Shown: piece by piece, positions 26,201 to 33,745 of the stretch | How positions within the stretch are numbered: the first letter of the stretch is position 1 | Layout of the letters: every line of letters begins with the position of its first letter | Assembly: GCA_937906475.1 (NCBI GenBank) | Contig: CALCZA010000127.1 | Span: 1 to 56,193, forward strand | Origin: an uncultured bacterium | GTDB taxonomy: Bacteria > Planctomycetota > UBA1135 > UBA2386 | Reading direction: 5' to 3' | DNA: 56,193 nucleotides | Translations under genes and position numbers: made by a program | Notes under the pieces: generated by a model | Databases searched by the model: none | What the model was told of the DNA's origin: nothing | What the model saw: the letters and a program-made list of their open reading frames with translations, nothing else

Positions 26201-26718
26201 AAGTTGTCCGGCCCGAACAGGTCGCGCATGCGGAGCGCAGCAGACTTGGCGCCTTCCCAGTCGTTCTGCTGGATCGACATCGCTATCTGCGACGTCAACG
26301 TGCCCGATAGGCAGATGATGCCTTCCTTATGTTGCTCGATCAGTTCGTAATCGATACGCGGTCGGTAGCTGAAGCCCTCGAGGTAGGCCTTGCTCGACAT
26401 CTTCTTCAAGTTGTCGAGACCGATGTTGTTGGCAGCCAGCAGCGTCAGGTCGAACGTCGGGTTGTCGGCGCCAGCGGTTTCCTTGTTGGTGCGCCCCGCG
26501 TAGTAGGTCGTCTGGCCGATGATCGGCTTGATGCCCGCCTTCTTGCACTGCTTGAACAGGTCGATGGCGCCGAACATGTTGCCGTTGTCGGTTAACGCCA
26601 GCGCCGTTTGACCGTCTTCTTTCGCCGCTGCTACGAGTGGTCCAACTTTCTCAGGTGCCGACAGCAAGCTGTAGTGCGAACGCACATGCAGGTGGACGAA
26701 TGGAGGCGCTTCGGACAT
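23290..26718 (-). CDS. dnaE: DNA polymerase III subunit alpha (DnaE)
   Basis: Replicative polymerase. The 1142-aa protein has a PHP domain at residues 1-280, palm, fingers, a helix-hairpin-helix region and a C-terminal OB fold (IRIAGMISGVRILQIKQGK). The catalytic aspartates are in MPDIDIDFCGNRREEV (around residue 403) and KMDFLGLKTLT (around 551). The PHP metal site is eroded: the expected HxH reads HVR, TDHGN reads TDNGN, the GCE motif reads GQT, and DVHYL reads DVYYL. In other bacteria such loss goes with a separate DnaQ-type proofreading exonuclease. It is convergent with rplQ. Confidence 0.97.
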   Translation of the reverse strand: MSEAPPFVHLHVRSHYSLLSAPEKVGPLVAAAKEDGQTALALTDNGNMFGAIDLFKQCKKAGIKPIIGQTTYYAGRTNKETAGADNPTFDLTLLAANNIGLDNLKKMSSKAYLEGFSYRPRIDYELIEQHKEGIICLSGTLTSQIAMSIQQNDWEGAKSAALRMRDLFGPDNFFLEVAHTGNEAQRKVTLGMRKLGAELDIPCVATNDVYYLKQEDWLAQDIMFCIRSGKSVADQSRFRMGSKELYLKSREEMGRAFKDWPEALENTVKIAERCNIDIEFGVYHVPVYVADDGSAPEDFFAKLCHDGAIERYGEITKEIQDRLDYEVGIIKKLGFVSYFLITWDFIAKAREMGIPVGPGRGSAAGSIVSYCLRITDVCPLKYELLFERFLNPARASMPDIDIDFCGNRREEVIEYVRQKYGADCVCQIITFGTMASRGVLRDVGRVLDFPVADIDKLCKKVPSGPGASLVTALETDAELQEIRDSSPQYKRLFELAVKLEGSARHSSIHAAGVVISDKPLREYVPLAKSGDDIVTQWQMTELEEVGLLKMDFLGLKTLTILQEGARLVKEVHGVDIDLDHLPLDDKPTYELMARGETQGVFQLESSGMRELLTRLKPDNFEDVIAVLALYRPGPLGSGMVDMYVRRKHGEEKTILPHEDTRKILEPTYGVIVYQEQVMQVSGSIGGFSMSEADNLRKAMGKKKPEVMLKFKDKFIKGAEAQGYQAKFAKELFETMEYFAGYGFNKSHSTAYALVTYQTAWLKAHYPTEFIAANLTTESGNSDKIKEFVDDVRRADMKILPPSVNHSMRYFGIEDGAIRFGLGAIKGVGTRVADAIAENRVANGPYSNLDDFCERLDTTVLNKTALESLVQSGGFDDMGRTRAGNAAQIEKAVRAAATAREDRRRGQAMLFAPPPVETVLDEENGIPEWPEHDRLAREKESLGFYLSGHPFEKRGAFLRRIAGNTTASVAQLQPSENIRIAGMISGVRILQIKQGKNAGKKMAKFMLEDLDGMVPVTCFARSFETLKDHIVEDEIVFLTGRQDKGSEEPALLLDALDPASVVVRREVSGIVLHLDASMSTDVFLTRVIAIADKHSGNHQLNLDVEDGGDCFRIRADSGVAISDELIDSFAVLVGPDNMSFTRM

Positions 26719-27080
26719 CGAATGGGCACGTTACGAGTCCGGCCTGCAAGCTGCCACAGGTTGCCACGGAAGCCGGTGGTTCTCGTTCGCATGTGCGCCT
26801 TGTCGAAAGTTGTTTCCACATACCTCGATCGGCCGCACGTGTGCGATGCGCGGCTGGTTGGGTGATATTCTCGTGGCTCCGCCGATGTTTTCCACAAACC
26901 CATCACATGGAATTGGTGCGCAGAATTGGGCTGCCAGGTGACCCCCCAAGGGGGCGGGCGATGCGTCATCGGTCAATTCGGCCAGCTATCGTGCATGTTC
27001 GATGCGGTTTCGTTGGAGAACCACATCGCGTTCGTGGGCGGCTTGCCTGAGTGAGGCCGCAGTTCGCTCGGCCGCAGTGA
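26719..27080. other. Intergenic region upstream of dnaE
   Basis: No convincing gene on either strand in 362 bases. It lies between the stop of the serine-palmitoyltransferase-like gene and the start of dnaE, both on the minus strand, so it should hold the dnaE promoter. Two motifs loosely like DnaA boxes (TTTTCCACA at 26888-26896, GTTTCCACA at 26812-26820) are present, but they are too weak to call. Confidence 0.5.
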
Positions 27081-28304
27081 TCAGTTTGGCGCAACGCGCG
27101 AAGCGTTGGCCTGCGGCGCGTTCGCGATCAGGCCGATGCTTTTGCCGGCCATCGCGAAGCGCTCGAGCACCTGCGTGATCTGTTCATCCGTGTGGCTGGC
27201 GATGTAGGACGTGCGGATCAGATCGGAACCGAGCGGCACCGCTGGTTGGGTCACCGCGTTGGTGAACAACCCGCACTCGAACAACGTGTTCCATAGCTTC
27301 ATCGCACTCACTTGATCGCCGACGATGACGGGAACGATCGGGCTAGCTGTTGTGCCAGCAGTGCGGAATCCCATCGTGCGGAGTCCAGTGCGAACCCGAT
27401 GCGCAATCTGCAGCACGCGCTGGCGCATGTCGGGCCGCGTTTCGATCAGATCGAGTGCTGCTAGTGCCGCTGCAGCTGACGCCGGCGTGATTGAGGCCGA
27501 GAACATCAGCGAACGGCTGTTGTGCTTGATGTGGTGGATGGCCTTCGCTGGTCCGGCGATAAAGCCGCCCAGGCTGGCGAAGCTCTTCGAGAACGTGCCC
27601 ATCACCAAGTCGGGATGGATGCCGCAGTGCTCGGCGGCGCCGCGACCATGGTCACCGAGGACGCCAATGCCGTGCGCTTCGTCGACCATCAAGCGCGCGC
27701 CGTATTGGTCGGCGAGTGCGCGAATGTCTTGCAGCGGCGCGAGGTCGCCCATCATTGAGTAGAGCCCGTCGACCACGATCAGCACGGCGCGCTTCTGTTC
27801 TTGTGCGAGTTGCAGTTGCCGCTCGAGGTCCTCCATGTTGCTGTGCCGGAACTTGCGCGTATCGGCAAAGCTCAGGCGGCAGCCGTCTATGATCGACGCG
27901 TGGTTCTCACGGTCGCAGAGGATGATGTCGCCCTTACCGCAGATCGCTGAGATCGCACCGAGGTTCGCTTGGAAGCCGGTCGAGAAGCAGATGGCGGCTT
28001 CTTGCCCCATGAACTTCGCCAGGCGCGCCTCTAATTCTTCGTGCAGCGCGAGCGTGCCGTTGAGGAAACGTGAGCCTGAACAGGAGGTGCCATAACGCGT
28101 GATCGCATCGGCCGCCGCTTTGCGCACACTCGGGTGGTGGGTGAGCCCAAGGTAGTTGTTGCTACCGATCATGATCAGCGACTTGCCGCCGATCTCGACT
28201 TCGGTTCCTTCACTTCCTTCTAGAGGAATGAAGTAGGGGTAGATGCCTTGGGCCTGAAGCTCCCTGGCACGGCTGATACCCTCACACTTTTCGAAGATGT
28301 CCAA
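27081..28304 (-). CDS. Alpha-oxoamine synthase, probable serine palmitoyltransferase
   Basis: PLP enzyme joining an amino acid to an acyl-CoA or acyl-ACP with decarboxylation. The 407-aa protein has MIGSNNYLGLTHHPSVRKAA, the glycine-rich YGTSCSGSRFLNGTLALH, ICFSTGFQANLGAISAI, the PLP aspartate motif MVDEAHGIGVLG and the PLP lysine in GTFSKSFASLGGFIAG (near residue 240). These motifs match the Bacteroides-type serine palmitoyltransferase better than 2-amino-3-ketobutyrate ligase (GTLGKALGGA) or BioF. The start of sphingolipid synthesis is therefore likely. It is divergent from an extended SDR 69 bp away, which supports the idea. BioF- or HemA-like activity cannot be excluded. Confidence 0.75.
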   Translation of the reverse strand: MDIFEKCEGISRARELQAQGIYPYFIPLEGSEGTEVEIGGKSLIMIGSNNYLGLTHHPSVRKAAADAITRYGTSCSGSRFLNGTLALHEELEARLAKFMGQEAAICFSTGFQANLGAISAICGKGDIILCDRENHASIIDGCRLSFADTRKFRHSNMEDLERQLQLAQEQKRAVLIVVDGLYSMMGDLAPLQDIRALADQYGARLMVDEAHGIGVLGDHGRGAAEHCGIHPDLVMGTFSKSFASLGGFIAGPAKAIHHIKHNSRSLMFSASITPASAAAALAALDLIETRPDMRQRVLQIAHRVRTGLRTMGFRTAGTTASPIVPVIVGDQVSAMKLWNTLFECGLFTNAVTQPAVPLGSDLIRTSYIASHTDEQITQVLERFAMAGKSIGLIANAPQANASRVAPN

Positions 28305-28373
28305 GCTCTGACGAAATGTTAGATTGCGGCTGGCGAGCAGACAAATCTATGTCGTGTGCGGCGCCTACTCAGT

Positions 28374-29396
28374 ATGTCCGACTCTAATTCAGAGCTTCGA
28401 CTGATTCCGCCGGGTTCGCTCCTTGTGACCGGGGCGACGGGGTTTATGGGTGGTGTGCTGGTCAGGCGGCTGTTTGCAAACGGCTTGGCTCCAAGCCGGT
28501 TGCGATGCGTGGTTCGGGATCTGGATCGTGCCGAACGTAGTGGCCTGCCGCGGGAAAGTTTGGTTGTTGGAGATCTCAGTAACTCGGATTGTGGTGAGCA
28601 GTTACGTGCTGCGGCAGACGGGGCGACCGTCGTCATTCATCTAGCGGGTTCGTTGAAGTCCTGTGATCGGCGAGGCTTCGATGTTGTCAACTGGCACGGC
28701 ACCCAGCGCTTGGTTGATGCCGTTGTTGCTGCGGCGCCAAAAACTCATCTTGTCCACGTGTCGTCGTTGGCGGCGGCCGGTCCATCCGTCGATGGGCGCG
28801 GTACGGCAGAACCAGCGGATCGCTGCCACCCGGTCTCGAACTACGGTGAGAGCAAGCGGCGCGGGGAACTGGCAGTGGTTGGCAGTGGTTTGCCCTTCAC
28901 GATTTTGAGGCCACCGGTCGTTTATGGGCCCAACGATGGGGCTACCCAGTTGCTGTTCCGGCAAGCACTCGCTCCGATCACCGCGATGCCGATCAGGTCG
29001 CGGCCGTTGTCGGTGATCCATGTCGACGATGTCGTCGACGCCGCATTGTTGGCCCTGATCAAGCGGCCTCACGGAGCGACTCTGCCGTTGGCTGGCCCGG
29101 CACGAACGGACACGCATCAGTTGATGCGCGCGATTGCCGCATCTTGTGGTCGGCGGGCGCGACTCGTGCCGGTGCCGATGGCGCTCGCGGCGCTCGCAGC
29201 TTCAGCCGCTGACTTGTTGGCGCGGGTGCGCAACAAGCCTGGCTACTTCAATCGCGACAAGGTCCGGGAACTAGGCGCCGGCGGCTGGGTTGCGGATGGG
29301 GAACCCGCAAAGCACAGCCTTGGTTTCCAAGCGCGGGTTTCACTCGCCGACGGTCTTGCTGCCGTGGCGCAAAGCGACGGCTTCGCGCGCAACTAG
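28374..29396 (+). CDS. Extended SDR, NAD-dependent epimerase/dehydratase family
   Basis: Rossmann-fold oxidoreductase of 340 aa. The nucleotide-binding motif is VTGATGFMGGVLVRRL (residues ~18-33), and the catalytic Tyr-Lys pair lies in NYGESKRRGE. GLPFTILRPPVVYGPNDGA is typical of the extended SDR class. A GTG 18 bp upstream is an alternative start. It is divergent from the serine-palmitoyltransferase-like gene. Caulobacter sphingolipid clusters contain an SDR of this class (CerR) acting on the keto-sphingolipid, so a similar role is plausible. SDR-type threonine dehydrogenase or sugar epimerase are alternatives. Confidence 0.7.
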   Translation: MSDSNSELRLIPPGSLLVTGATGFMGGVLVRRLFANGLAPSRLRCVVRDLDRAERSGLPRESLVVGDLSNSDCGEQLRAAADGATVVIHLAGSLKSCDRRGFDVVNWHGTQRLVDAVVAAAPKTHLVHVSSLAAAGPSVDGRGTAEPADRCHPVSNYGESKRRGELAVVGSGLPFTILRPPVVYGPNDGATQLLFRQALAPITAMPIRSRPLSVIHVDDVVDAALLALIKRPHGATLPLAGPARTDTHQLMRAIAASCGRRARLVPVPMALAALAASAADLLARVRNKPGYFNRDKVRELGAGGWVADGEPAKHSLGFQARVSLADGLAAVAQSDGFARN

Positions 29397-29406
29397 CGCG
29401 AATGCA

Positions 29407-30405
29407 CTACTTCAGTAGCTGCATCAGCAGTGCTTTCTGCACGTGTGCACGGTTGGCTGCTTGGTCGTAGATGCGCGAACGATCGCCATCGAGCACGGCG
29501 TCGGTAGCGGCAACGTTGCGTCGCACTGGTAGCGGATGCATCAATAACGCGTTGTTTGTCGTCGCCATCAACGGCTCGTCGACGCGCCAGTCCTGCAGCG
29601 AACGCTTGACCATCGCTTCGCGTTCGGGGTCGTCCCAGTACTTCGTGCAACCCCAAGAACGCGCGTAGAGAACTTCGGCACCCTTGGCTGCTTCCTTGTG
29701 GTCATTACTGACGCGAACGGATCCGCCAGCGTCGCTGGCCGTAGTCTTGCTGCGCTCTAGCACTTCGTCATCGACTTCGAATCCGAGTGGGTGGGCCAAC
29801 GTGATGTCCATGCCCATCAGTGCTGCGAGTTGCAGCACCGAGTGCGTCGGACCGAGCCCCTTGGGCTCGGGGTGGTTGCACCATTGCAGCGTTAGCTTGC
29901 GGTGCTTTAACGACACCAGGTTCTCGCGCATCGTCAACACGTCGGCGAGTGCTTGGCACGGATGCTCGAACGGCGTCTCCAGGTTGATGACCGGAACAGA
30001 TGCGTGTTCGGCGTAGCTGCGCAGTAGCAGTTCTTGCCGATCTCGTTCCCAAGTGCCGGTGCGAGCCGCAGCGCGAATGCCGAGCGCATCGACGTAGCGC
30101 GACAGAGTGCGCGCGGCGTCCTTGACGTGCTCCTCGGCGGGACCATCCATGATCGCTTGCTCTTGCGGTTCGAGTTCGTAAAGGTCGTCGCTCGACAGGT
30201 TGATGCAGTGGCCTCCCAGCTGCACCATGCCTACTTCAAACGACACCCGAGTGCGTAAACTCGGCTGGAAGAACAACAACCCAAGTGTCTTACCACCAAG
30301 CACCTGTCCAGGGCGCTTGCCCTTGACGCGCGTGGCGAGATCGAGAAGGTCGTCAAGTTCGTATCGGGTCATTCCCGACGTGGATAGAAAGTCTCGCTTG
30401 CTCAA
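29407..30405 (-). CDS. N-acylornithine-type carbamoyltransferase (arginine synthesis)
   Basis: Transfers the carbamoyl group in arginine synthesis. The 332-aa protein starts at TTG 30405 (family-like LSKRDFL), with AGAGAGG 4 nt upstream; an in-frame ATG at 30483 would overlap tadA. The phosphate-binding motif reads FQPSLRTRVSF, not the STRTR of ornithine transcarbamylases; TPFEHPCQALADVLTM and the end HPLPVRRNVAATDAVLDG resemble N-acetyl- or N-succinylornithine enzymes rather than the HCLPA of OTC. So the acylated pathway is likely, though the acyl group cannot be told from sequence alone. It is divergent from tadA. Confidence 0.8.
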   Translation of the reverse strand: MSKRDFLSTSGMTRYELDDLLDLATRVKGKRPGQVLGGKTLGLLFFQPSLRTRVSFEVGMVQLGGHCINLSSDDLYELEPQEQAIMDGPAEEHVKDAARTLSRYVDALGIRAAARTGTWERDRQELLLRSYAEHASVPVINLETPFEHPCQALADVLTMRENLVSLKHRKLTLQWCNHPEPKGLGPTHSVLQLAALMGMDITLAHPLGFEVDDEVLERSKTTASDAGGSVRVSNDHKEAAKGAEVLYARSWGCTKYWDDPEREAMVKRSLQDWRVDEPLMATTNNALLMHPLPVRRNVAATDAVLDGDRSRIYDQAANRAHVQKALLMQLLK

Positions 30406-30437
30406 GGTTCCTCTCTGGGGTGGACTGGTGACGATAG

Positions 30438-30905
30438 ATGCCAAAGACGTCCCCGACAAGCGAAGACGAACGCTGGATTGCACGCTGCCTCGAACTTGCG
30501 CGCGAAGCGGCTGCCAATGACGAGGTGCCAGTCGGTGCGATTGTCGTCATTGACGGCGAGGTTGTAGGCGTCGGCCGCAACCGCGTCGAGGAGCTGCGGT
30601 CGCCCTTGGCGCATGCCGAGATGGAAGCCCTGCAAGCTGCGCTCGCCAAAATGGGGGAGAAGCGTCTCCCCGATGCCGAGCTCTACAGCACGCTCGAACC
30701 GTGCTTTTTGTGCGCTGGCGCGATCCTGCACACCAGGGTGCGCCGGGTAGTGTTTGGCGCCCGCGACCCCAAGTTCGGGGCCGTTCGATCGCTGGGCAAC
30801 GTGCTTGAGGACGAACGTCTGAACCATCGCTGCGTTGTGTTAGAAGGCGTTCAGGCGGATGAGAGCGCCGAACTGCTCCGTTCCTTCTTCCGCAAAAAGC
30901 GGTGA
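30438..30905 (+). CDS. tadA: tRNA-specific adenosine deaminase TadA
   Basis: Makes inosine at the tRNA-Arg(ACG) wobble position. The 155-aa protein has the zinc site HAEMEAL (His and catalytic Glu) and EPCFLCAGAI (two Cys), with VPVGAIVV near the start. The C-terminal RSFFRKKR is typical. It sits beside tRNA-Ser and the ffs-dnaX-ybaB-recR neighbourhood, as in Bacillus. Confidence 0.95.
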   Translation: MPKTSPTSEDERWIARCLELAREAAANDEVPVGAIVVIDGEVVGVGRNRVEELRSPLAHAEMEALQAALAKMGEKRLPDAELYSTLEPCFLCAGAILHTRVRRVVFGARDPKFGAVRSLGNVLEDERLNHRCVVLEGVQADESAELLRSFFRKKR

Positions 30906-31093
30906 GGAACCGTCGCCAGCGCCTCACCGCGTTGGCTGGAATCGCGATCGCCCGCGCGGGAGCTGGCTTGGTTGGCGCCGGCGTCTTGCCGCAAGGATCG
31001 AGGGTGCCCGGACTTGGCTGTTGAAATACGGCCGTCGATCTGCACGATCCTCGCCTCATTCGTTGCAGCGCCCGCCGGTGTTGTGACCCTCGC

Positions 31094-31183
31094 GGAGAGG
31101 TGCCAGAGTGGCTGAATGGCCCGGTTTCGAAAACCGGTTAGGGCGTAAGTTCTACGGGGGTTCGAATCCCCCCCTCTCCGCCA
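31094..31183 (+). tRNA. tRNA-Ser (CGA)
   Basis: A 90-nt class II tRNA with encoded CCA. The acceptor arms GGAGAGG and CCTCTCC pair fully. The anticodon stem CCGGT/ACCGG holds loop TTCGAAA, so the anticodon is CGA, reading UCG. A long variable arm is present, and the T arm is GGGGG-TTCGAAT-CCCCC. Its last 29 bases are identical, in inverted orientation, to the other tRNA-Ser at 35248-35338. Confidence 0.96.
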
Positions 31184-31208
31184 CTTTTCCTCCTTCTTGG
31201 AGGAAAGG
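31184..31208 (+). terminator. Hairpin directly after tRNA-Ser (CGA)
   Basis: CTTTTCCTCC (31184-31193) pairs with GGAGGAAAGG (31199-31208), ten pairs with one G-T wobble and loop TTCTT, starting at the base after CCA. There is no U-tract beyond it, so it may be a trailer structure used for 3' processing or a weak terminator. Confidence 0.5.
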
Positions 31209-31359
31209 TCTGTCCCGTCGGGGAGCGAATTGGTGTGGCATCGTCGCGGGCCGCCGGCCGCCGCCCGCCGCCCGCCGTGCTCGGTAACTCCTGGGACTTG
31301 TCGGCGACCAAGTCTTCCGGTCGCGCGGTCGCCAGTAGCCGGTCTGGCCACTGCGATAG

Positions 31360-33474
31360 CTACGGCAGCGTCTCCCACAAAAACGCATACGCAAGCGCCG
31401 ACATGAACGCCGCCTGCTTGTTGTCCGCCGCGCCGCCGTGGCCACCCTCGATGTTCTCGTAGTAGAGAACGTCGTGACCGAGTTCGAGCATGCGCGCCAT
31501 CATCTTGCGGGCGTGACCTGGGTGCACCCGATCGTCACGGGTCGATGTCGTGAACAACACCTTCGGATACGTCGCGTCCTTGGCGACGTTGTGATACGGC
31601 GAGTAGCGCCGCAGCCATTCCGCTTCGAGCGGCTGCTCGGGATCGCCGTATTCGCCAACCCACGAAGCGCCGGCAAGCAGTTTGTGGTAGCGCAGCATGT
31701 CGAGCAGCGGCACCTGACAGACGACCGAGCGGAACAGGTCCGGATACATCGTCGTCATGTTGCCCATCAACAAGCCGCCGTTGCTGCCGCCTTGGATGCC
31801 GAGGTGCCGCGGCGATGTGATCTGCGAGTCGATCAAGTGGCGCGCGACGGCCGCGAAGTCTTCGTAGCTCTTGTTGCGATTCTGCTTTAACGCCGCCTGA
31901 TGCCAGCGCGGGCCAAACTCGCCGCCTCCGCGAATGTTTGCGACGACGAAGACGCCGCCTTCCTCGAGCCAGCTCGCGCCGACCGTGGCGCTGTAGTTTG
32001 GCGTCAACGAAATCTCGAAACCGCCATAGCCGTAGAGCAACGTTGGGTTCTTGCCGTCGCGGCTCGCCGACTCGCGCATGACTAGAAAGTAGGGGATGCG
32101 GGTGCCGTCCTTCGACGTCGCTTCGCGTTGCTCGACGACCAAGCCGTCGGTGTCGAAGAAGGCTGGCAGGCTCTTAATCTTCTTGGCCGGGCCGTCGCCA
32201 ATCGAGCCCATCCACAGGCTCGTCGGAGTCAGGTAGTCGGTGATCGTCAACCAGAAGGCGTCGCCTGCTTCGTCATCGACGGGCGACGCGTAGATCGTGC
32301 CGAACTTGGGCAGGCCAGGAAGGGCTTCTAGCAGCCACTTGCCGTCCGTGTGGGTGGCGACTTGCACGATGTTGCGCACGTTGTCGAGCACGTTGATCAA
32401 CAAGTGGTTCTTAGTGCCCGTCCAACCGGCGAGTGAACTGCGATCGGTCGGCGCGAACAACGTGTCGAACTTGCGGTCGCCTTCGAGGAACTTGTCGAAC
32501 TCGATTACGAGCAGCGAGCCGGCCGCGTGTTGCTGGCCACTGATCAGCCAGTCTTCGCGCAACTCAATCAGCAACCACTGGCGATGCGTCGCGGCATTGG
32601 CACTGTCCGGCTTGTCGATCTTGATTTGCTTGCCGTCCTTCAGCAGGAACACTTCGTTCGTGTAGAACGTCATGCCGCGGAACAGGAAGTCGTGTTCGAA
32701 GCCCAGGGTTTGGTCGCGCGAGACCGATGTGTAGATGTCTTCCTTCTGGCCCTCGGCGACCGTCTTGGCCTCGCTGAGTTTGGTGCCGCGCTGCCATTCC
32801 TTGGCAATGCGCGGGTAGCCCGAATCGGTCATCGAGCCTTCGCCGAAGTCGGTGCCGACGTACAGCGTGTTGCGATCCTTCCACGCCGCTTGGGTCTTGG
32901 CTTCCGGCAGCACGAAGCCGTCCTGCACGAACGACTTGCTCGGGATGTCGAACTCGCGCACGACCGATGCGTCGGCGCCGCCGCGTGACAGTGCTAACAG
33001 GCAGCGGTCGCGATCGGGCAGCAACCAAGTCGAACCTTTCCATACCCAGTTCTCGCCTTCGGCTTTGCCGAGTGCGTCGAGGTCGAGCACGGTTTCCCAC
33101 TGGGGTTCGTCGAGTTGGTATTGCTCGAGCGTCGTGCGGCGCCACAGGCCACGCGGGTTGTCGGCGTCCTGCCAGAGGTTGTAGTAGAACTCGCCGCGCT
33201 TCGCGACGTAGGCAACCTTGTCGGTCGAATCGAGGATCGACAACGTGCGCGCCTGCATCTTCTGGAAGCGCTCGCTATCGGTCAGGGCCTTCTGGCTCTC
33301 AGCATTTCGGGCGCGAACCCAATCGAGTGGCTTGTCACCAAGAACCTCTTCTAGCCAGAGGTAGGGGTCGGTTGCTGGGGCGTTCGTGTTCGGCATCGGT
33401 TTCTGTGCGATCGCCGCTACCGCGATGCAGATTGCTGCAAACGGTGCGAGGAGCGCAGTGGAAGTTGTCGTCAT
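31360..33474 (-). CDS. Secreted prolyl oligopeptidase family serine peptidase (S9A)
   Basis: Cuts short proline-containing peptides. The protein is 704 aa from ATG 33474; this start gives a clear signal peptide (ALLAPFAAICIAVAAIA before QKP), while an ATG at 33516 would add 14 unlike residues. The N-terminal DPYLWLEEVLGD is typical. A seven-blade propeller region fills roughly residues 75-445. The hydrolase domain has GGSNGGLL (catalytic Ser, ~566), STRDDRVHPGHA (Asp, ~646) and EGGHGG (His, ~679). It is likely periplasmic. It interrupts the tadA-dnaX neighbourhood. Confidence 0.93.
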   Translation of the reverse strand: MTTTSTALLAPFAAICIAVAAIAQKPMPNTNAPATDPYLWLEEVLGDKPLDWVRARNAESQKALTDSERFQKMQARTLSILDSTDKVAYVAKRGEFYYNLWQDADNPRGLWRRTTLEQYQLDEPQWETVLDLDALGKAEGENWVWKGSTWLLPDRDRCLLALSRGGADASVVREFDIPSKSFVQDGFVLPEAKTQAAWKDRNTLYVGTDFGEGSMTDSGYPRIAKEWQRGTKLSEAKTVAEGQKEDIYTSVSRDQTLGFEHDFLFRGMTFYTNEVFLLKDGKQIKIDKPDSANAATHRQWLLIELREDWLISGQQHAAGSLLVIEFDKFLEGDRKFDTLFAPTDRSSLAGWTGTKNHLLINVLDNVRNIVQVATHTDGKWLLEALPGLPKFGTIYASPVDDEAGDAFWLTITDYLTPTSLWMGSIGDGPAKKIKSLPAFFDTDGLVVEQREATSKDGTRIPYFLVMRESASRDGKNPTLLYGYGGFEISLTPNYSATVGASWLEEGGVFVVANIRGGGEFGPRWHQAALKQNRNKSYEDFAAVARHLIDSQITSPRHLGIQGGSNGGLLMGNMTTMYPDLFRSVVCQVPLLDMLRYHKLLAGASWVGEYGDPEQPLEAEWLRRYSPYHNVAKDATYPKVLFTTSTRDDRVHPGHARKMMARMLELGHDVLYYENIEGGHGGAADNKQAAFMSALAYAFLWETLP

Positions 33475-33745
33475 GGCGTGTGCGGCAACGTAGCCGCCGC
33501 GCGTCTTTGCGGCCATGTTTCCGCGGCGACCGCCTCGATAGACAACGGCTTCTTAGGCAAGGAGTTGCTGTCGTTACGCTGAGCGCCGGTGCACGCTCGC
33601 TCGCAAGTCGGAACGGGTGGCGGCTGAGGGGTGCACGCTGATGTTGCTCGTGCCCGCACGAATTGGCAGCGGAACCCACACGTTGCGTGCGTTGGCAGTC
33701 GAATGATGCCGTCAGTCGTGCTAACGTCGGTCTCGGCGGTCAGGC

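Noticed and set aside
26812-26896. Two motifs like DnaA boxes upstream of dnaE, hinting at oriC
   Set aside because: One and two or more mismatches to TTATCCACA, only two copies, no AT-rich element and no dnaA or dnaN nearby.
26942-26954. CCCCC/GGGGG inverted repeat
   Set aside because: Only two bases between the arms and no U-tract; likely chance in GC-rich DNA.
27081-28304. 2-amino-3-ketobutyrate CoA ligase (kbl) with SDR-type threonine dehydrogenase next door
   Set aside because: The lysine and glycine-rich motifs fit serine-palmitoyltransferase better; kept as an alternative in the entry.
30851-31378. Minus-strand frame through the tRNA-Ser (CGA) with GGDSNPRRTYALTG
   Set aside because: A well-known false protein from translating tRNA-Ser; the tRNA explains it.
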